Below, piece after piece: positions 1 to 9,155 of a stretch of DNA of 64,000 nucleotides. The translations under genes were made by a program, and so were the position numbers. The notes under the pieces were generated by a model that saw nothing but the letters and a program-made list of their open reading frames with translations, was not told the origin of the DNA and did not search any database. Numbering within the stretch: the first letter of the stretch is position 1; every line of letters begins with the position of its first letter. The stretch is from Brevibacillus agri (GTDB lineage: Bacteria > Bacillota > Bacilli > Brevibacillales > Brevibacillaceae), in NCBI RefSeq assembly GCF_004117055.1, contig NZ_CP026363.1, positions 2,658,001-2,722,000 of the forward strand. Direction: 5' to 3'.

Positions 1-1
1 T

Positions 2-1348
2 CTGAAAGTCGGGGAAGAAGACCTCGAAAGCATCGTGCTCAAGGAATCGGACGTCTACAACGCGCTGCAAACGAGCAAAGTGAAGGCGGGCATCCTCGAA
101 GAAGTTGTGCAGGAGCTGTGTGCAATCCCTGCGAAGTATGCAAACGCCCGCGTCACGATTGCGCGCGGAGTCGCTCCAGTTGACGGAACCGATGCTTTTA
201 TCGAGTATCCGTATTTGGCAACTGTTTCCGATGAGGAAGGGCCAAAAGAACTGGAAGATGGCCGAGTCGATTTTTATAATATAACCAGCATACCGAATGT
301 AGTAAAAGGACAGCTCTTAGCCCGCAAAATTCCAGCTACCCCTGGAACCCCGGGGACAGCAGTTACCGGAGAGCCCATCGCTCCCAAAGCAGGCAAGGAA
401 ATCAACATCAAGCCCGGCAAAAATGTCGTGCACAACCAGGAGCGTACGATGCTTTACGCTGCCATTGATGGACAAGTTTCCTTTACCGACCAGGACAAAC
501 TGAACGTCTTTCCCGTTTTTGAAGTGAACGGGGATGTCGATTTTGGTGTAGGCAACATTGACTTTGTGGGAACGGTGGTCATTCGCGGGAACGTATTGAA
601 CGGATTTCGGGTCAAGGCATCTGGCGATATCCGCGTGTTGGGAAGCGTGGAAGGAGCCGAACTGTACGCGGACGGGTCGATTGAGATTAAAAGCGGCATC
701 GTGGCGCAGGACAAAGGCATGATCGTCGCAGGGAAGGACATCCGCACGTCGTTTATCCAAAATGCGAATGTGACGGCGGGCCATCAGGTGATCGTGTCGC
801 AGAGCATCATGTTTTCCACCGTGCGGGCAGGAAAGCAAATCATTTGCAAAGGCCCGAAAGGCATTATTATCGGGGGCGTCCTGCAGGCGGGAGAAAAAAT
901 TGCCGCCCGGGTGTTCGGCAACAACAGCGCAACCCCTACCGTTTTGGAGGTAGGCGTGAAGCCGGAACTGCGCCAGGAACTGGCCAACATTCAAAAAGAT
1001 TTGCAGAATGTGTATGAAAATTTACGCAAAACGGATCAGGGCCTGGGTGTGCTCAATCAAATTTTGCACTCAGGCAAGGAGCTTACAACCGAAAAGCGGA
1101 TCATGCAAATCAAGCTGACCAATACGCGACTGGTTTTGGAAAAGGAATGCAAGGAGCTTGAAGCCCGGAAAAAGGAGCTGGAAATCGAGCTAAAAGGCGA
1201 AGGCCCCGCCGCCGTAGAGGTGTACCAAGTTATGTATCCGGGGATCAAGCTGACATTCGGCAAGCTCGTGCATTTTATCAAGCATGAGTACGCCCGGACG
1301 CGCTTTATCGTCCTCGATGGGGAAATCAGTACCGCAACCCTCATCTAA
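2..1348 (+). CDS. FapA-like DUF342 protein (5' end outside window)
   Basis: The reading frame is open to the left edge of the window, so the gene is truncated at its 5' end; 448 residues are visible. The first in-window start-like codon (GTG at 35) has no ribosome-binding site and is probably internal. The middle (about residues 140-290) is rich in short V/I-G-x-x repeats such as DFVGTVVIRGNV and GSIEIKSGI, the beta-helix pattern of FapA (flagellar assembly protein A, DUF342). A charged helical, coiled-coil-like segment follows (about 320-400), and the end is an ITFGKLVHFI-like conserved tail. FapA-family genes lie in motility operons or near polarity factors, and the next genes (SwrB-like) fit the end of a fla/che operon just before rpsB. 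The exact role in Gram-positives is not established. Family assignment is firm, function inferred. Confidence 0.82.
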   Translation: MKVGEEDLESIVLKESDVYNALQTSKVKAGILEEVVQELCAIPAKYANARVTIARGVAPVDGTDAFIEYPYLATVSDEEGPKELEDGRVDFYNITSIPNVVKGQLLARKIPATPGTPGTAVTGEPIAPKAGKEINIKPGKNVVHNQERTMLYAAIDGQVSFTDQDKLNVFPVFEVNGDVDFGVGNIDFVGTVVIRGNVLNGFRVKASGDIRVLGSVEGAELYADGSIEIKSGIVAQDKGMIVAGKDIRTSFIQNANVTAGHQVIVSQSIMFSTVRAGKQIICKGPKGIIIGGVLQAGEKIAARVFGNNSATPTVLEVGVKPELRQELANIQKDLQNVYENLRKTDQGLGVLNQILHSGKELTTEKRIMQIKLTNTRLVLEKECKELEARKKELEIELKGEGPAAVEVYQVMYPGIKLTFGKLVHFIKHEYARTRFIVLDGEISTATLI

Positions 1349-1391
1349 AAGCCGAGTTTGATTCCGCAGGCGAGGAAGGGAGTTGAGCTGT

Positions 1392-1733
1392 ATGAGTTTG
1401 AAAGCGGTTGAATTGCAAGTGGCGCTGCCACGCACGTTAGAGGTCAGCCGGATTCAGGAGCACCAGCTACAACGGTCCATGCATGAAACACAGTCGATGA
1501 TCGATCAGCGCAAAGATTTGGACGCGCACATGCGCCAGCGTCCGGCGAACGTCGATGAAACGCAAAAAAATCAGATTCGCGAGAGGGAGCAGGGACAGCA
1601 GCAGAAGCAGGAGGACCCAGCGCACAGCGCATCTGCCGAAGCAAAGAATGCCGCAGCAAAAGAGCACAGCTCCCCTTCCTCTGTCTCCATGCGAGATCCC
1701 ATGCGCGGGCGCTTTATTGATATTTCCTTATAA
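1392..1733 (+). CDS. small conserved hypothetical protein of the motility-operon tail
   Basis: This encodes 113 residues from ATG 1392, with an AGGAAGGGA ribosome-binding site 10 bases upstream. The TTG at 1383 is too close to that site to be the start. The N-terminus (MSLKAVELQVALPRT) and C-terminus (MRGRFIDISL) look like conserved blocks. The centre is a hydrophilic, Q/E/A-rich, probably disordered or helical linker. There is no signal peptide, membrane segment or cysteine. Proteins with the same two end motifs occur, as I recall, in the same place (after FapA, before rpsB) in Paenibacillaceae, but I know no function. The position between FapA- and SwrB-like genes suggests a motility- or envelope-related accessory role; this is inference. 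Confidence 0.75.
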   Translation: MSLKAVELQVALPRTLEVSRIQEHQLQRSMHETQSMIDQRKDLDAHMRQRPANVDETQKNQIREREQGQQQKQEDPAHSASAEAKNAAAKEHSSPSSVSMRDPMRGRFIDISL

Positions 1734-1774
1734 AAGGAACAAAGTAAGACAAGCCAGAAGCAAAGGTGGCCAAC

Positions 1775-2293
1775 ATGGACCAAGTGTATCTCATCTTGAT
1801 TGGAGCGGGAATCATCATCATGCTGCTTGCTTTTTTCCTGCAAAGAAAGACGCCGGATGATGCTGCCGCCATACCGACACAGCGACTGACAGACAAGGCA
1901 GAAACTGAAAAAAGCCTGCAACGGTTAAGCAAGCAGTTCAAGCAGGAAACCGCCCTTCTTTCTGCCGAATGGCAAGAAACAAGGGCTGATTTGCTTCACG
2001 AAATCGATCTGTTGAAAAAGCGGGTCGAGCAACTGGAGCAGCAATGGAACGAAAGAGCTGCCCATGCGCAAGTGGCCGCCTCCGCCGAGCAGGGGCAAGC
2101 GAATGGCGCGCAACCTGCGGCGGAGGATGTCGATATGCTGGCTTTGCGCGAGCGCTATCGGCGCGTGTTCGAGTTGAGCCGGGAAGGGCTCTCTCCTGAC
2201 GAGATCGCCAAGCGGCTGGGCGCAGGCCGCGGGGAAATCGACCTCATTTTCGCGCTGGCGCAAAGGAACGAGCGAGGTTTTGCCGATGCGTAA
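1775..2293 (+). CDS. SwrB-like N-terminally anchored protein (DUF6115 type)
   Basis: This encodes 172 residues from ATG 1775; the AAAGGTGG at 1762-1769 is the ribosome-binding site, so the GTG at 1766 is excluded. Residues 4-24 are one hydrophobic membrane anchor (YLILIGAGIIIMLLAFFL), followed by a charged coiled-coil region (about 50-95). The C-terminal segment is helix-turn-helix-like, with ELSREGLSPDEIAKRLG then GRGEIDLIFAL. This anchor/coil/small-HTH layout, the length, and the location directly before rpsB match SwrB, the swarming-motility protein that activates the flagellar export apparatus in B. subtilis (167 residues, also just upstream of rpsB). Primary sequence similarity looks low, so I call it SwrB-like rather than SwrB. 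Confidence 0.6.
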   Translation: MDQVYLILIGAGIIIMLLAFFLQRKTPDDAAAIPTQRLTDKAETEKSLQRLSKQFKQETALLSAEWQETRADLLHEIDLLKKRVEQLEQQWNERAAHAQVAASAEQGQANGAQPAAEDVDMLALRERYRRVFELSREGLSPDEIAKRLGAGRGEIDLIFALAQRNERGFADA

Positions 2294-2942
2294 ACGCGAG
2301 CTGTTATTCGGATTTGGCGCAGGCTTGCTCGTGGCTGCTTCGATCATCGGTCTGGTCGCACCGAAAAGCGAAGCGCCACCGGCAGCACTTACCGAGGAAG
2401 AAATCAAGCAGGCGGCGACCGAATTGCAAATGGTCGTACTCACGCCAGAGGAATACAAGCAATGGCAGGAAGAAAAAAAGGTCAACGTCCAGCCTGCACC
2501 GAGCGCCCCGAAGGCGCCGGCAGCGCCTGAAGTGCAGCAGACGAAGCCCCCGGCGACAGTCCAGCCGAAAGCGCCAGTGACGAGCGAAGCGACACCGCCA
2601 AGCGTGGAGAGTGCCGCACAGCCTGCTCCTGCCGCTGAGACGGCGAGCCAGAGCACCACGCCGGCGACAGCACCAGCCGCAACTGCCGCTCCACAGCCGC
2701 CTGCTGTCGCGTCTCCCGCAGCGAAGAAAACCGTCTCCTTTACAGTGCCGTACAAAGCGACGGCGGAGGGAGTTGCCGCGACGCTCGTCAAGGAAGGGAT
2801 ATTGCCTAAAAACAACAAGTTTGTGGAAGAGTTGCGCTCCATGGACAAGCTGAACCGCATCCGGGTAGGGACGTATCAGGTTTCGGTGCCTGTCTCGGAG
2901 GCGGAGATTGCCAAGCTCATCACCACGCCGCCGAAAAAATAA
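2286..2942 (+). CDS. membrane-anchored protein with MltG/YceG-like LysM-type domain
   Basis: This encodes 218 residues from ATG 2286, overlapping the previous gene by 8 bases, so the two are translationally coupled. Residues 7-27 form one membrane anchor. A Pro/Ala/Gln-rich linker follows (about 65-145). The C-terminal domain (about 148-215) has the pattern FTVPYKATAEGVAATLVKEG ... LNRIRVGTYQVS ... SEAEIAKLIT. That resembles the small N-terminal LysM-like subdomain of the endolytic transglycosylase MltG (YceG), but the catalytic transglycosylase domain is absent. It is probably a cell-wall-facing protein of unknown function. The low-complexity linker is GC-rich and likely extracytoplasmic. 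The gene is closed by the terminator at 2928-2956, so it is the last gene of the upstream operon. Confidence 0.7.
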   Translation: MRKRELLFGFGAGLLVAASIIGLVAPKSEAPPAALTEEEIKQAATELQMVVLTPEEYKQWQEEKKVNVQPAPSAPKAPAAPEVQQTKPPATVQPKAPVTSEATPPSVESAAQPAPAAETASQSTTPATAPAATAAPQPPAVASPAAKKTVSFTVPYKATAEGVAATLVKEGILPKNNKFVEELRSMDKLNRIRVGTYQVSVPVSEAEIAKLITTPPKK

Positions 2943-2956
2943 GGCGGTATTTTTTT
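2928..2956 (+). terminator. intrinsic terminator ending the motility-type operon
   Basis: CCGCC (2928-2932) pairs with GGCGG (2943-2947) around a 10-nt loop and is followed by TATTTTTTT. The 5' arm lies inside the last codons of the upstream gene. The stem is short but GC-only, with a good U-tract. Confidence 0.65.
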
Positions 2957-2979
2957 GCAAAAATAATGGAATTCGTTTG

Positions 2980-3008
2980 TTGCAATTGAAACACCCATAT
3001 GATATATT
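2980..3008 (+). promoter_or_regulatory. sigma-A promoter of rpsB
   Basis: TTGCAA (2980-2985) and TATATT (3003-3008) are separated by 17 bases, close to the vegetative consensus. It lies between the upstream terminator and the rpsB leader, in an AT-rich stretch unlike its surroundings. Confidence 0.8.
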
Positions 3009-3045
3009 CATTTACGGTGTTGAAATCGCACGTCCACCAATTCCG

Positions 3046-3075
3046 GCAATGGTGCTGCCACTTTGGCAGAATTGC
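3046..3075 (+). promoter_or_regulatory. structured rpsB leader, candidate S2 autoregulatory element
   Basis: Within the roughly 125-nt leader, CTGCCA (3055-3060) pairs with TGGCAG (3064-3069), and GCAAT (3046-3050) pairs with ATTGC (3071-3075). The outer stem is separated by GGTG on the 5' side and one A on the 3' side. An asymmetric internal loop of this kind is typical of ribosomal-protein binding leaders. Binding by S2 is inference. Confidence 0.5.
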
Positions 3076-3139
3076 TTGGAACATGCGGTGAGGCGGAGGT
3101 AGGCATCAAAAAAACCACTTTTTGAAGGAGGTGTGAAAT

Positions 3140-3850
3140 ATGGCAGTAATTTCGATGAAACAACTGCTCGAGGCTGGTGTACACTTCGGTCACCAAACTC
3201 GTCGTTGGAACCCGAAAATGGCTCGCTATATCTTCACCGAACGTAACGGAATCTACATTATCGACCTGCAAAAAACCGTGAAAAAAGTTGAGGAAGCGTA
3301 CAACTTCGTACGTGAACTCGCTCAAGACGGCGGAAAAGTGCTCTTCGTTGGTACGAAGAAACAAGCACAAGAATCCGTAAAAGAAGAAGCTGAACGTACA
3401 GGTCACTACTACATCAACCAACGCTGGTTGGGTGGTACCCTGACAAACTTCACAACCATCAAAAAACGTACAGCTCGCCTCGCTGAGCTGAAACGCATGG
3501 AAAACGATGGTACTTTCGAAGTATTGCCTAAGAAAGAAGTTATCGTTCTGCGCAAAGAAATGGATCGCCTGGAAAAATTCCTCGGCGGTATCGCTCACAT
3601 GGATAAATTGCCAGACGCTCTGTTTGTCATCGATCCTCGTAAAGAGCGCATCGCTGTAGCAGAAGCTCGCAAATTGGGTATCCCAATCGTTGCAATCGTA
3701 GATACTAACTGCGATCCAGATGAGATCGACTACGTGATCCCAGGTAACGATGACGCAATTCGCGCTGTGAAACTGCTCACTGCAAAAATGGCAGACGCTC
3801 TCTTGGAAGGCAACCAAGGAACAGAGCAACAAGCCACAACAACTGCGTAA
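3140..3850 (+). CDS. rpsB: 30S ribosomal protein S2
   Basis: This encodes 236 residues, the usual bacterial S2 length. The start is ATG 3140, 8 bases after a perfect AAGGAGG. The N-terminal block [20 protein letters not shown] and the central WLGGTLTNF and [14 protein letters not shown] motifs are diagnostic. S2 binds late to the 30S subunit between head and body and is needed for S1/mRNA interaction. Codon use is strongly biased to CGT, GGT and AAC, as expected for a very highly expressed gene, unlike the GC3-rich genes around it. It is followed by tsf, the standard rpsB-tsf pair. Confidence 0.98.
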   Translation: MAVISMKQLLEAGVHFGHQTRRWNPKMARYIFTERNGIYIIDLQKTVKKVEEAYNFVRELAQDGGKVLFVGTKKQAQESVKEEAERTGHYYINQRWLGGTLTNFTTIKKRTARLAELKRMENDGTFEVLPKKEVIVLRKEMDRLEKFLGGIAHMDKLPDALFVIDPRKERIAVAEARKLGIPIVAIVDTNCDPDEIDYVIPGNDDAIRAVKLLTAKMADALLEGNQGTEQQATTTA

Positions 3851-3861
3851 GCAAGTGTGTA

Positions 3862-3908
3862 AAAGGGTGGACTGAGGGTGTCAGAGCCCCCGTCCATCCT
3901 TTTTTTTC
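3862..3908 (+). terminator. terminator/attenuator between rpsB and tsf
   Basis: AAGGGTGGAC pairs with GTCCATCCTT (3892 onward, with G-U pairs), and the loop includes an inner GGG/CCC stem. A run of eight T follows. No convincing separate tsf promoter is visible downstream, so partial read-through from rpsB is the likely way tsf is set at a different level. Confidence 0.75.
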
Positions 3909-3955
3909 TTCAAAAGGCATTTGTAGATTGTAACTTTCCAAGGAGGTTTCACTCA

Positions 3956-4843
3956 ATGGCAATTAGTGCACAAGCGGTTAAAGAACTGCGCGAGCGTACA
4001 GGCGCAGGTATGATGGATTGCAAACGCGCGCTGGAAGAAACAGCGGGCGACATGGAAAAAGCGATTGACCTGCTCCGCGAGCGCGGTATCGCAAAAGCGG
4101 CGAAAAAATCCGGCCGTATCGCAGCAGAAGGTTTGACAGCTACAGCGGTTGCTGGTAACGTAGCAGCAGTTGTGGAAGTAAACTGCGAAACAGACTTCGT
4201 TGCGAAAAACCCTGAGTTCCAAACACTCGTGAAAGACATCGCTGAGCACGTTGTATCCCAACGCCCTGCAACTGTAGAGGAAGCGCTGGAGCAACCGTTC
4301 AAAGGTGCTGGCGACACTCTGGCACAAGTTATCAACGAAAAAATCGCGACTATCGGAGAAAACATCTCCTTCCGTCGTTTCGCTGTATCCGAGAAATCCG
4401 ACAACGGCATATTCGGTACTTACCTGCACATGGGTGGTAAAATCGGCGTGCTGGTAACACTCGAAGGCACGCAAAACGAAACATTGGCGAGAGACCTGGG
4501 TATGCACGCTGCTGCTTCCAACCCTCGTTTCGCTAACCGTGAAGAGGTTTCCCAAGACGAAATCGATCGCGAGCGCGAAGTTCTGAAAAACCAAGCACTG
4601 GCTGAAGGCAAGCCTGCTAACATCGTAGAGAAAATGGTGGAAGGCCGCCTCTCCAAATTCTTCGAAGAATACGTACTGGTTGAGCAACCATTCGTAAAAG
4701 ACCCAGACAAGAAAGTATCTGCTCTGTTGAAAGAAGCAGGCGCTTCCTTGAAAGAATTCGCTCGCTTCCAAGTAGGCGAAGGGATCGAGAAGAAGCAAGA
4801 AGACTTCGCAGCCGAAGTAATGGCTCAAGTGAATAAGCAGTAA
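3956..4843 (+). CDS. tsf: translation elongation factor Ts
   Basis: This encodes 295 residues from ATG 3956, placed by AAGGAGG nine bases upstream. The frame is open further upstream, but that part runs through the terminator and is not coding. EF-Ts is the guanine-nucleotide exchange factor that recharges EF-Tu. The N-terminal UBA-like domain carries [15 protein letters not shown], and the core has the EF-Tu-contacting [10 protein letters not shown]. The dimerisation and C-terminal modules follow at normal length. Codon bias matches rpsB. It ends at a strong hairpin (4851-4880). Confidence 0.97.
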   Translation: MAISAQAVKELRERTGAGMMDCKRALEETAGDMEKAIDLLRERGIAKAAKKSGRIAAEGLTATAVAGNVAAVVEVNCETDFVAKNPEFQTLVKDIAEHVVSQRPATVEEALEQPFKGAGDTLAQVINEKIATIGENISFRRFAVSEKSDNGIFGTYLHMGGKIGVLVTLEGTQNETLARDLGMHAAASNPRFANREEVSQDEIDREREVLKNQALAEGKPANIVEKMVEGRLSKFFEEYVLVEQPFVKDPDKKVSALLKEAGASLKEFARFQVGEGIEKKQEDFAAEVMAQVNKQ

Positions 4844-4850
4844 TAAAGGT

Positions 4851-4880
4851 ATAGGGAACACCTTCGTGTTCCCTATTTTC
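4851..4880 (+). terminator. terminator after tsf
   Basis: A perfect 11-bp inverted repeat, ATAGGGAACAC (4851-4861) and GTGTTCCCTAT (4866-4876), encloses a CTTC tetraloop. Only a short T-run (TTTTC) follows, so termination may be partial. Confidence 0.75.
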
Positions 4881-4885
4881 AAAGC

Positions 4886-4912
4886 GAGAGTTTCACGACA
4901 TGTGAAACTCTC
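4886..4912 (+). other. second perfect hairpin in the tsf-pyrH spacer
   Basis: GAGAGTTTCAC (4886-4896) and GTGAAACTCTC (4902-4912) are an exact 11-bp inverted repeat with a GACAT loop. They start 10 bases after the tsf terminator stem and have no T-run. It is therefore not a + strand terminator; it could be an RNA stabilising or processing hairpin, or a DNA operator. Confidence 0.6.
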
Positions 4913-4922
4913 CTGCACGTAA

Positions 4923-5723
<801 letters not shown>

Positions 5724-5725
5724 TC

Positions 5726-6283
5726 ATGCCACAAACAGTGCTAAAAGACATGGAAGAACGTATGAATAAAGCGATCCTCGCTTTGAAAAAAGACTTGTCC
5801 AGCCTCCGTGCAGGCCGTGCCAACCCTGCGATGCTGGACCGCGTGATGGTGGACTACTACGGTACGCCAACACCGATCAGCCAGCTCGCGAACATCAGCG
5901 TTCCTGAGCCGCGCATGCTGACGATCCAGCCGTGGGACAAAACCGCGCTGAAAGAAATTGACCGTGCGCTGCAACAGTCTGACCTGGGCATTTCTCCATC
6001 CAATGATGGGGTTATCATCCGCCTGGTCATCCCGCCGCTTACCGAAGAGCGCCGCAAAGAGCTCGTGAAGCTGGCGTCAAAAGGCGGAGAGGAAGCGAAA
6101 GTCGCCATCCGCAATATTCGCCGCGATGCGAATGACGAGATCAAAAAGCTGGAAAAGGCTGCGACCATTTCCGAGGATGAATCCCGTCGCCATCAGGAAA
6201 CGATCCAAAAAACGACCGACAAGTTCATCGCAGAAGTCGACAAGATCGTGAAGGACAAAGAAAAAGACATCTTGGAAGTATAA
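5726..6283 (+). CDS. frr: ribosome recycling factor
   Basis: This encodes 185 residues, exactly the family length. The ATG at 5726 follows AGGGGGAA and sits 2 bases after the pyrH stop. RRF works with EF-G to split post-termination ribosomes. Motifs include [14 protein letters not shown] near the N-terminus and the [17 protein letters not shown] helix of the three-helix bundle. The essential gene is normally found in this position. Confidence 0.97.
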   Translation: MPQTVLKDMEERMNKAILALKKDLSSLRAGRANPAMLDRVMVDYYGTPTPISQLANISVPEPRMLTIQPWDKTALKEIDRALQQSDLGISPSNDGVIIRLVIPPLTEERRKELVKLASKGGEEAKVAIRNIRRDANDEIKKLEKAATISEDESRRHQETIQKTTDKFIAEVDKIVKDKEKDILEV

Positions 6284-6294
6284 TTTTAAGGGCG

Positions 6295-6316
6295 ATCCCC
6301 CTCATTTGAGGGGGAT
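6295..6316 (+). other. intergenic hairpin between frr and uppS
   Basis: ATCCCCCTC (6295-6303) and GAGGGGGAT (6308-6316) form a perfect 9-bp stem with an ATTT loop. No T-run follows (GTACGTCTA), so it is more likely an mRNA-stability or processing element than a terminator. It separates translation genes from envelope genes. Confidence 0.55.
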
Positions 6317-6351
6317 GTACGTCTATATCTCTCATTACGGGGGAACACTTT

Positions 6352-7122
6352 ATGTTAGAACATCTGGCGCGCAAATGGAGCCGCAAGGAAAAACAATCGG
6401 TACCAGCCGAGTTGGATCGTTCCGGAAAAATCCCGCAGCATGTCGCGGTGATTATGGACGGCAACGGTCGTTGGGCCAATATGCGCAATTTACCCCGGGT
6501 CGCCGGGCATCGAGCAGGCATGAAAACGGTAAAGGAAGTCGTAAAGGCTGCTGACGAGATCGGCGTGCGTTACATGACCATGTACGCTTTTTCTACAGAA
6601 AACTGGAAGCGACCACGCGACGAAGTCGATTTTCTCATGAAGCTTCCGCAGGAATTTTTGTCGACAGAATTGGATGAATTGATCGAACGCGACGTGCGCA
6701 TCCGCATGCTCGGCAGCAAGGAAGAGCTGCCGTCGCATACGTTGAAGGCTCTGCATGAAGCAGAGGAGCGCACCCAAGGAAATCAAGGTCTTCAATTGTG
6801 TTTTGCCTTGAATTACGGAGGTCGCGACGAAATCGTCAAAGCGTTTTCCGTGTTGGCACAGAAAGTAAAAGCGGGGGAGCTCGATCCGGGAGAACTGGAT
6901 GAAGAAGCGATTTCCCGTTATCTTTATACAAGCGACATTCCGGACCCTGACCTCTTGATTCGCACCAGTGGAGAAATTCGCTTGAGTAACTTTATGCTTT
7001 GGCAGTTGGCTTACACAGAATTGTGGTTTACGGATGTGCTCTGGCCTGATTTTACCCGTGAACACTTTTTTCAAGCGATTGTGGAATACCAAGGCCGAGC
7101 TCGTCGCTACGGGGCGGTATAG
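6352..7122 (+). CDS. uppS: undecaprenyl diphosphate synthase (isoprenyl transferase)
   Basis: This encodes 256 residues from ATG 6352. The enzyme adds eight isopentenyl units to farnesyl diphosphate to make C55-PP, the lipid carrier for peptidoglycan and teichoic acids. The IMDGNGRW motif carries the catalytic Mg-binding Asp36. The C-terminal RTSGE then RLSNFMLWQLAYTELWF is the conserved isopentenyl-diphosphate site of the cis-prenyltransferase family. It heads a run of envelope genes (cdsA, dxr, rasP) with short spacers and no terminator, so it is probably one operon. Confidence 0.97.
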   Translation: MLEHLARKWSRKEKQSVPAELDRSGKIPQHVAVIMDGNGRWANMRNLPRVAGHRAGMKTVKEVVKAADEIGVRYMTMYAFSTENWKRPRDEVDFLMKLPQEFLSTELDELIERDVRIRMLGSKEELPSHTLKALHEAEERTQGNQGLQLCFALNYGGRDEIVKAFSVLAQKVKAGELDPGELDEEAISRYLYTSDIPDPDLLIRTSGEIRLSNFMLWQLAYTELWFTDVLWPDFTREHFFQAIVEYQGRARRYGAV

Positions 7123-7139
7123 CCGAGAGGTGGAATCAG

Positions 7140-7925
7140 TTGAAGCAACGAATCATAACAGGCCTGATTGGTGGAGCGGCTTTTCTCTTTTTTATCTACC
7201 TAGGTGGAGCCTGGTACTCACTATTGGTGTTTTTGCTGGCCGTCATAGGCCATTTTGAATTTATGCGGATGGCTGGCATTCAGCCATTCCATGTGGCAGG
7301 AATACTCGGCTACGCGCTCGTGGTCAGCTTGCTCTGGCCGTCGCTCGCGTTTTCGGAATGGCTTCGCATCAGTATGCCGGATCTGTTGCTGCCTGTCATC
7401 CTGCTTTTGTTGATTTACTCCGTTTTGCGGAAAAATCAGTTTCACATTGAACACGTCGCCCTTACGCTGGTGGGGGCGTTATACATAGGCTTCGGTTTTA
7501 CATACATGGCCGCAGCCCGCAACCTCCCCGACGGACTGATGCTCACCGCGCTGGTGATCGCAGCGATCTGGTCGACGGATTCGGGGGCCTATTTTGTCGG
7601 GAAAGCGATCGGCAAGCGCAAGCTGTGGCCGGAAATCAGTCCCAACAAAACGGTCGAGGGTGCGCTTGGCGGCTTGGCAGCGGCTATTTTGGTCGTCATC
7701 GTCATCAATGCAAGCTTCGGCAGCTTGCCATTTGACAAGGCGCTCGTCATCGCGCTGGTCGCCGGTGTCGTCGGGCAGTTGGGCGACCTGGTAGAGTCGG
7801 CGTTCAAACGACATTTTCACGTAAAAGATTCAGGACAGCTCATTCCCGGACACGGCGGCGTGCTGGATCGTTTCGACAGTTTTTTGCTTGTCTTTCCGGT
7901 TTTGCATCTGCTAGGTATCGTCTGA
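7140..7925 (+). CDS. cdsA: phosphatidate cytidylyltransferase (CDP-diglyceride synthase)
   Basis: This encodes 261 residues from TTG 7140, with GAGAGGTGG upstream. The integral membrane enzyme makes CDP-diacylglycerol from phosphatidate and CTP, the precursor of phosphatidylglycerol and hence of the pgsA product far downstream. Several hydrophobic helices are present. The family signature near the C-terminus is intact: SAFKRHFHVKDSG ... IPGHGGVLDRFDS. A Trp-Ser-Thr-Asp-Ser-Gly segment in the middle matches the Mg-binding region. It is translationally close to uppS (17-base gap). Confidence 0.95.
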   Translation: MKQRIITGLIGGAAFLFFIYLGGAWYSLLVFLLAVIGHFEFMRMAGIQPFHVAGILGYALVVSLLWPSLAFSEWLRISMPDLLLPVILLLLIYSVLRKNQFHIEHVALTLVGALYIGFGFTYMAAARNLPDGLMLTALVIAAIWSTDSGAYFVGKAIGKRKLWPEISPNKTVEGALGGLAAAILVVIVINASFGSLPFDKALVIALVAGVVGQLGDLVESAFKRHFHVKDSGQLIPGHGGVLDRFDSFLLVFPVLHLLGIV

Positions 7926-7964
7926 AACCTGGTGCATATAGAAGAGATATAGAGGGTGAAATCA

Positions 7965-9113
7965 GTGAAAAAAATAGCGCTCTTGGGTTCAACCGGCTCG
8001 ATTGGAACAAGCACGCTGGAAGTCGTGGAACAGCATCCCGAAGAGTTTTCTGTCGTCGCCATGGCAGCAGGGACGAATGTGGAGCTGCTCGCCCAGCAGG
8101 TCGAAACGTTTCGGCCTGAGCTTGTTTCGGTGGGGAACGAGCAGGCGGCTGCCCGGCTTCGCGAACGACTGGGGAGCGGATACAAGCCCGAGATTGTCTG
8201 CGGTTCAGAAGGGCTTGAGTTGGTTGCCCGCCATGAAGCCGCCAGCATGGTCATGACCGCTGTCGTTGGCAGTGTAGGGGTCGCTCCTACACTCGCGGCG
8301 ATCGAGGCAGGAAAAACGATCGGGCTTGCGAACAAGGAAACGCTGGTGAGCGCAGGACCCGTCGTGATGAAGCGGGCGAAGGAAAAGGGCGTGGCGATCA
8401 TCCCGGTTGACAGCGAGCATTCCGCTGTTTTTCAATGTCTGCAGGGAGAGCGGGCAGAAGATGTGGCGCGGGTCATTTTGACGGCATCAGGCGGTTCTTT
8501 TCGCCATTTGAGCCGCCAAGAGCTGCAGAAGGTGACAAAAGAGCAGGCATTGGCGCACCCGAACTGGAGCATGGGCGCAAAAATCACCATTGACTCGGCT
8601 ACGATGATGAACAAAGGCTTCGAGGTGATCGAGGCCCACTGGTTGTTTGATTTGCCGTACGAACAAATCGACTGCGTGCTGCATTATGAAAGTATCATTC
8701 ACTCTATGGTAGAATACAAAGACCGGGCCGTGATGGCGCAACTGGGCACGCCGGATATGAAAGTGCCGATCCAGTACGCCATGAGCTATCCCGGCAGAAA
8801 AAATCTGACTACGGAACCTCTTGATCTGGTCAAAATCGGCTCGCTTCATTTTGCTGCCATGGATTTTGAACGCTATCCTCTGCTACAATTGGCATATGAG
8901 TGCGGGAAAGCGGGAGGCACGTACACCGCTGTCCTGAATGCAGCCAATGAAGTGGCTGTCGATCTTTTCCTCAAGGGGGCGATTGCCTTCCTCGACATCG
9001 AAAAGGTCGTCAGACAGACGTGCGAGGCTCATAAGGGCGTGCATAATCCTGAACTGGAAGAGATTTTTGAAGCTGATCGGTGGGCGCGCACGCATGCGCT
9101 TGCGTCCGTATAA
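7965..9113 (+). CDS. dxr: 1-deoxy-D-xylulose 5-phosphate reductoisomerase
   Basis: This encodes 382 residues from GTG 7965; the earlier in-frame GTG at 7956 is part of the ribosome-binding site AGAGGGTG. DXR catalyses the committed NADPH-dependent step of the MEP isoprenoid pathway. The N-terminal [14 protein letters not shown] binds [13 protein letters not shown] holds the metal-binding Asp and Glu, and [17 protein letters not shown] is the conserved active-site loop. The ispG gene, a later step of the same pathway, lies two genes downstream. Confidence 0.97.
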   Translation: MKKIALLGSTGSIGTSTLEVVEQHPEEFSVVAMAAGTNVELLAQQVETFRPELVSVGNEQAAARLRERLGSGYKPEIVCGSEGLELVARHEAASMVMTAVVGSVGVAPTLAAIEAGKTIGLANKETLVSAGPVVMKRAKEKGVAIIPVDSEHSAVFQCLQGERAEDVARVILTASGGSFRHLSRQELQKVTKEQALAHPNWSMGAKITIDSATMMNKGFEVIEAHWLFDLPYEQIDCVLHYESIIHSMVEYKDRAVMAQLGTPDMKVPIQYAMSYPGRKNLTTEPLDLVKIGSLHFAAMDFERYPLLQLAYECGKAGGTYTAVLNAANEVAVDLFLKGAIAFLDIEKVVRQTCEAHKGVHNPELEEIFEADRWARTHALASV

Positions 9114-9155
9114 CAAAACTGGATCTAGACACTCCAACGAAAGGTGGCTGTTCAC

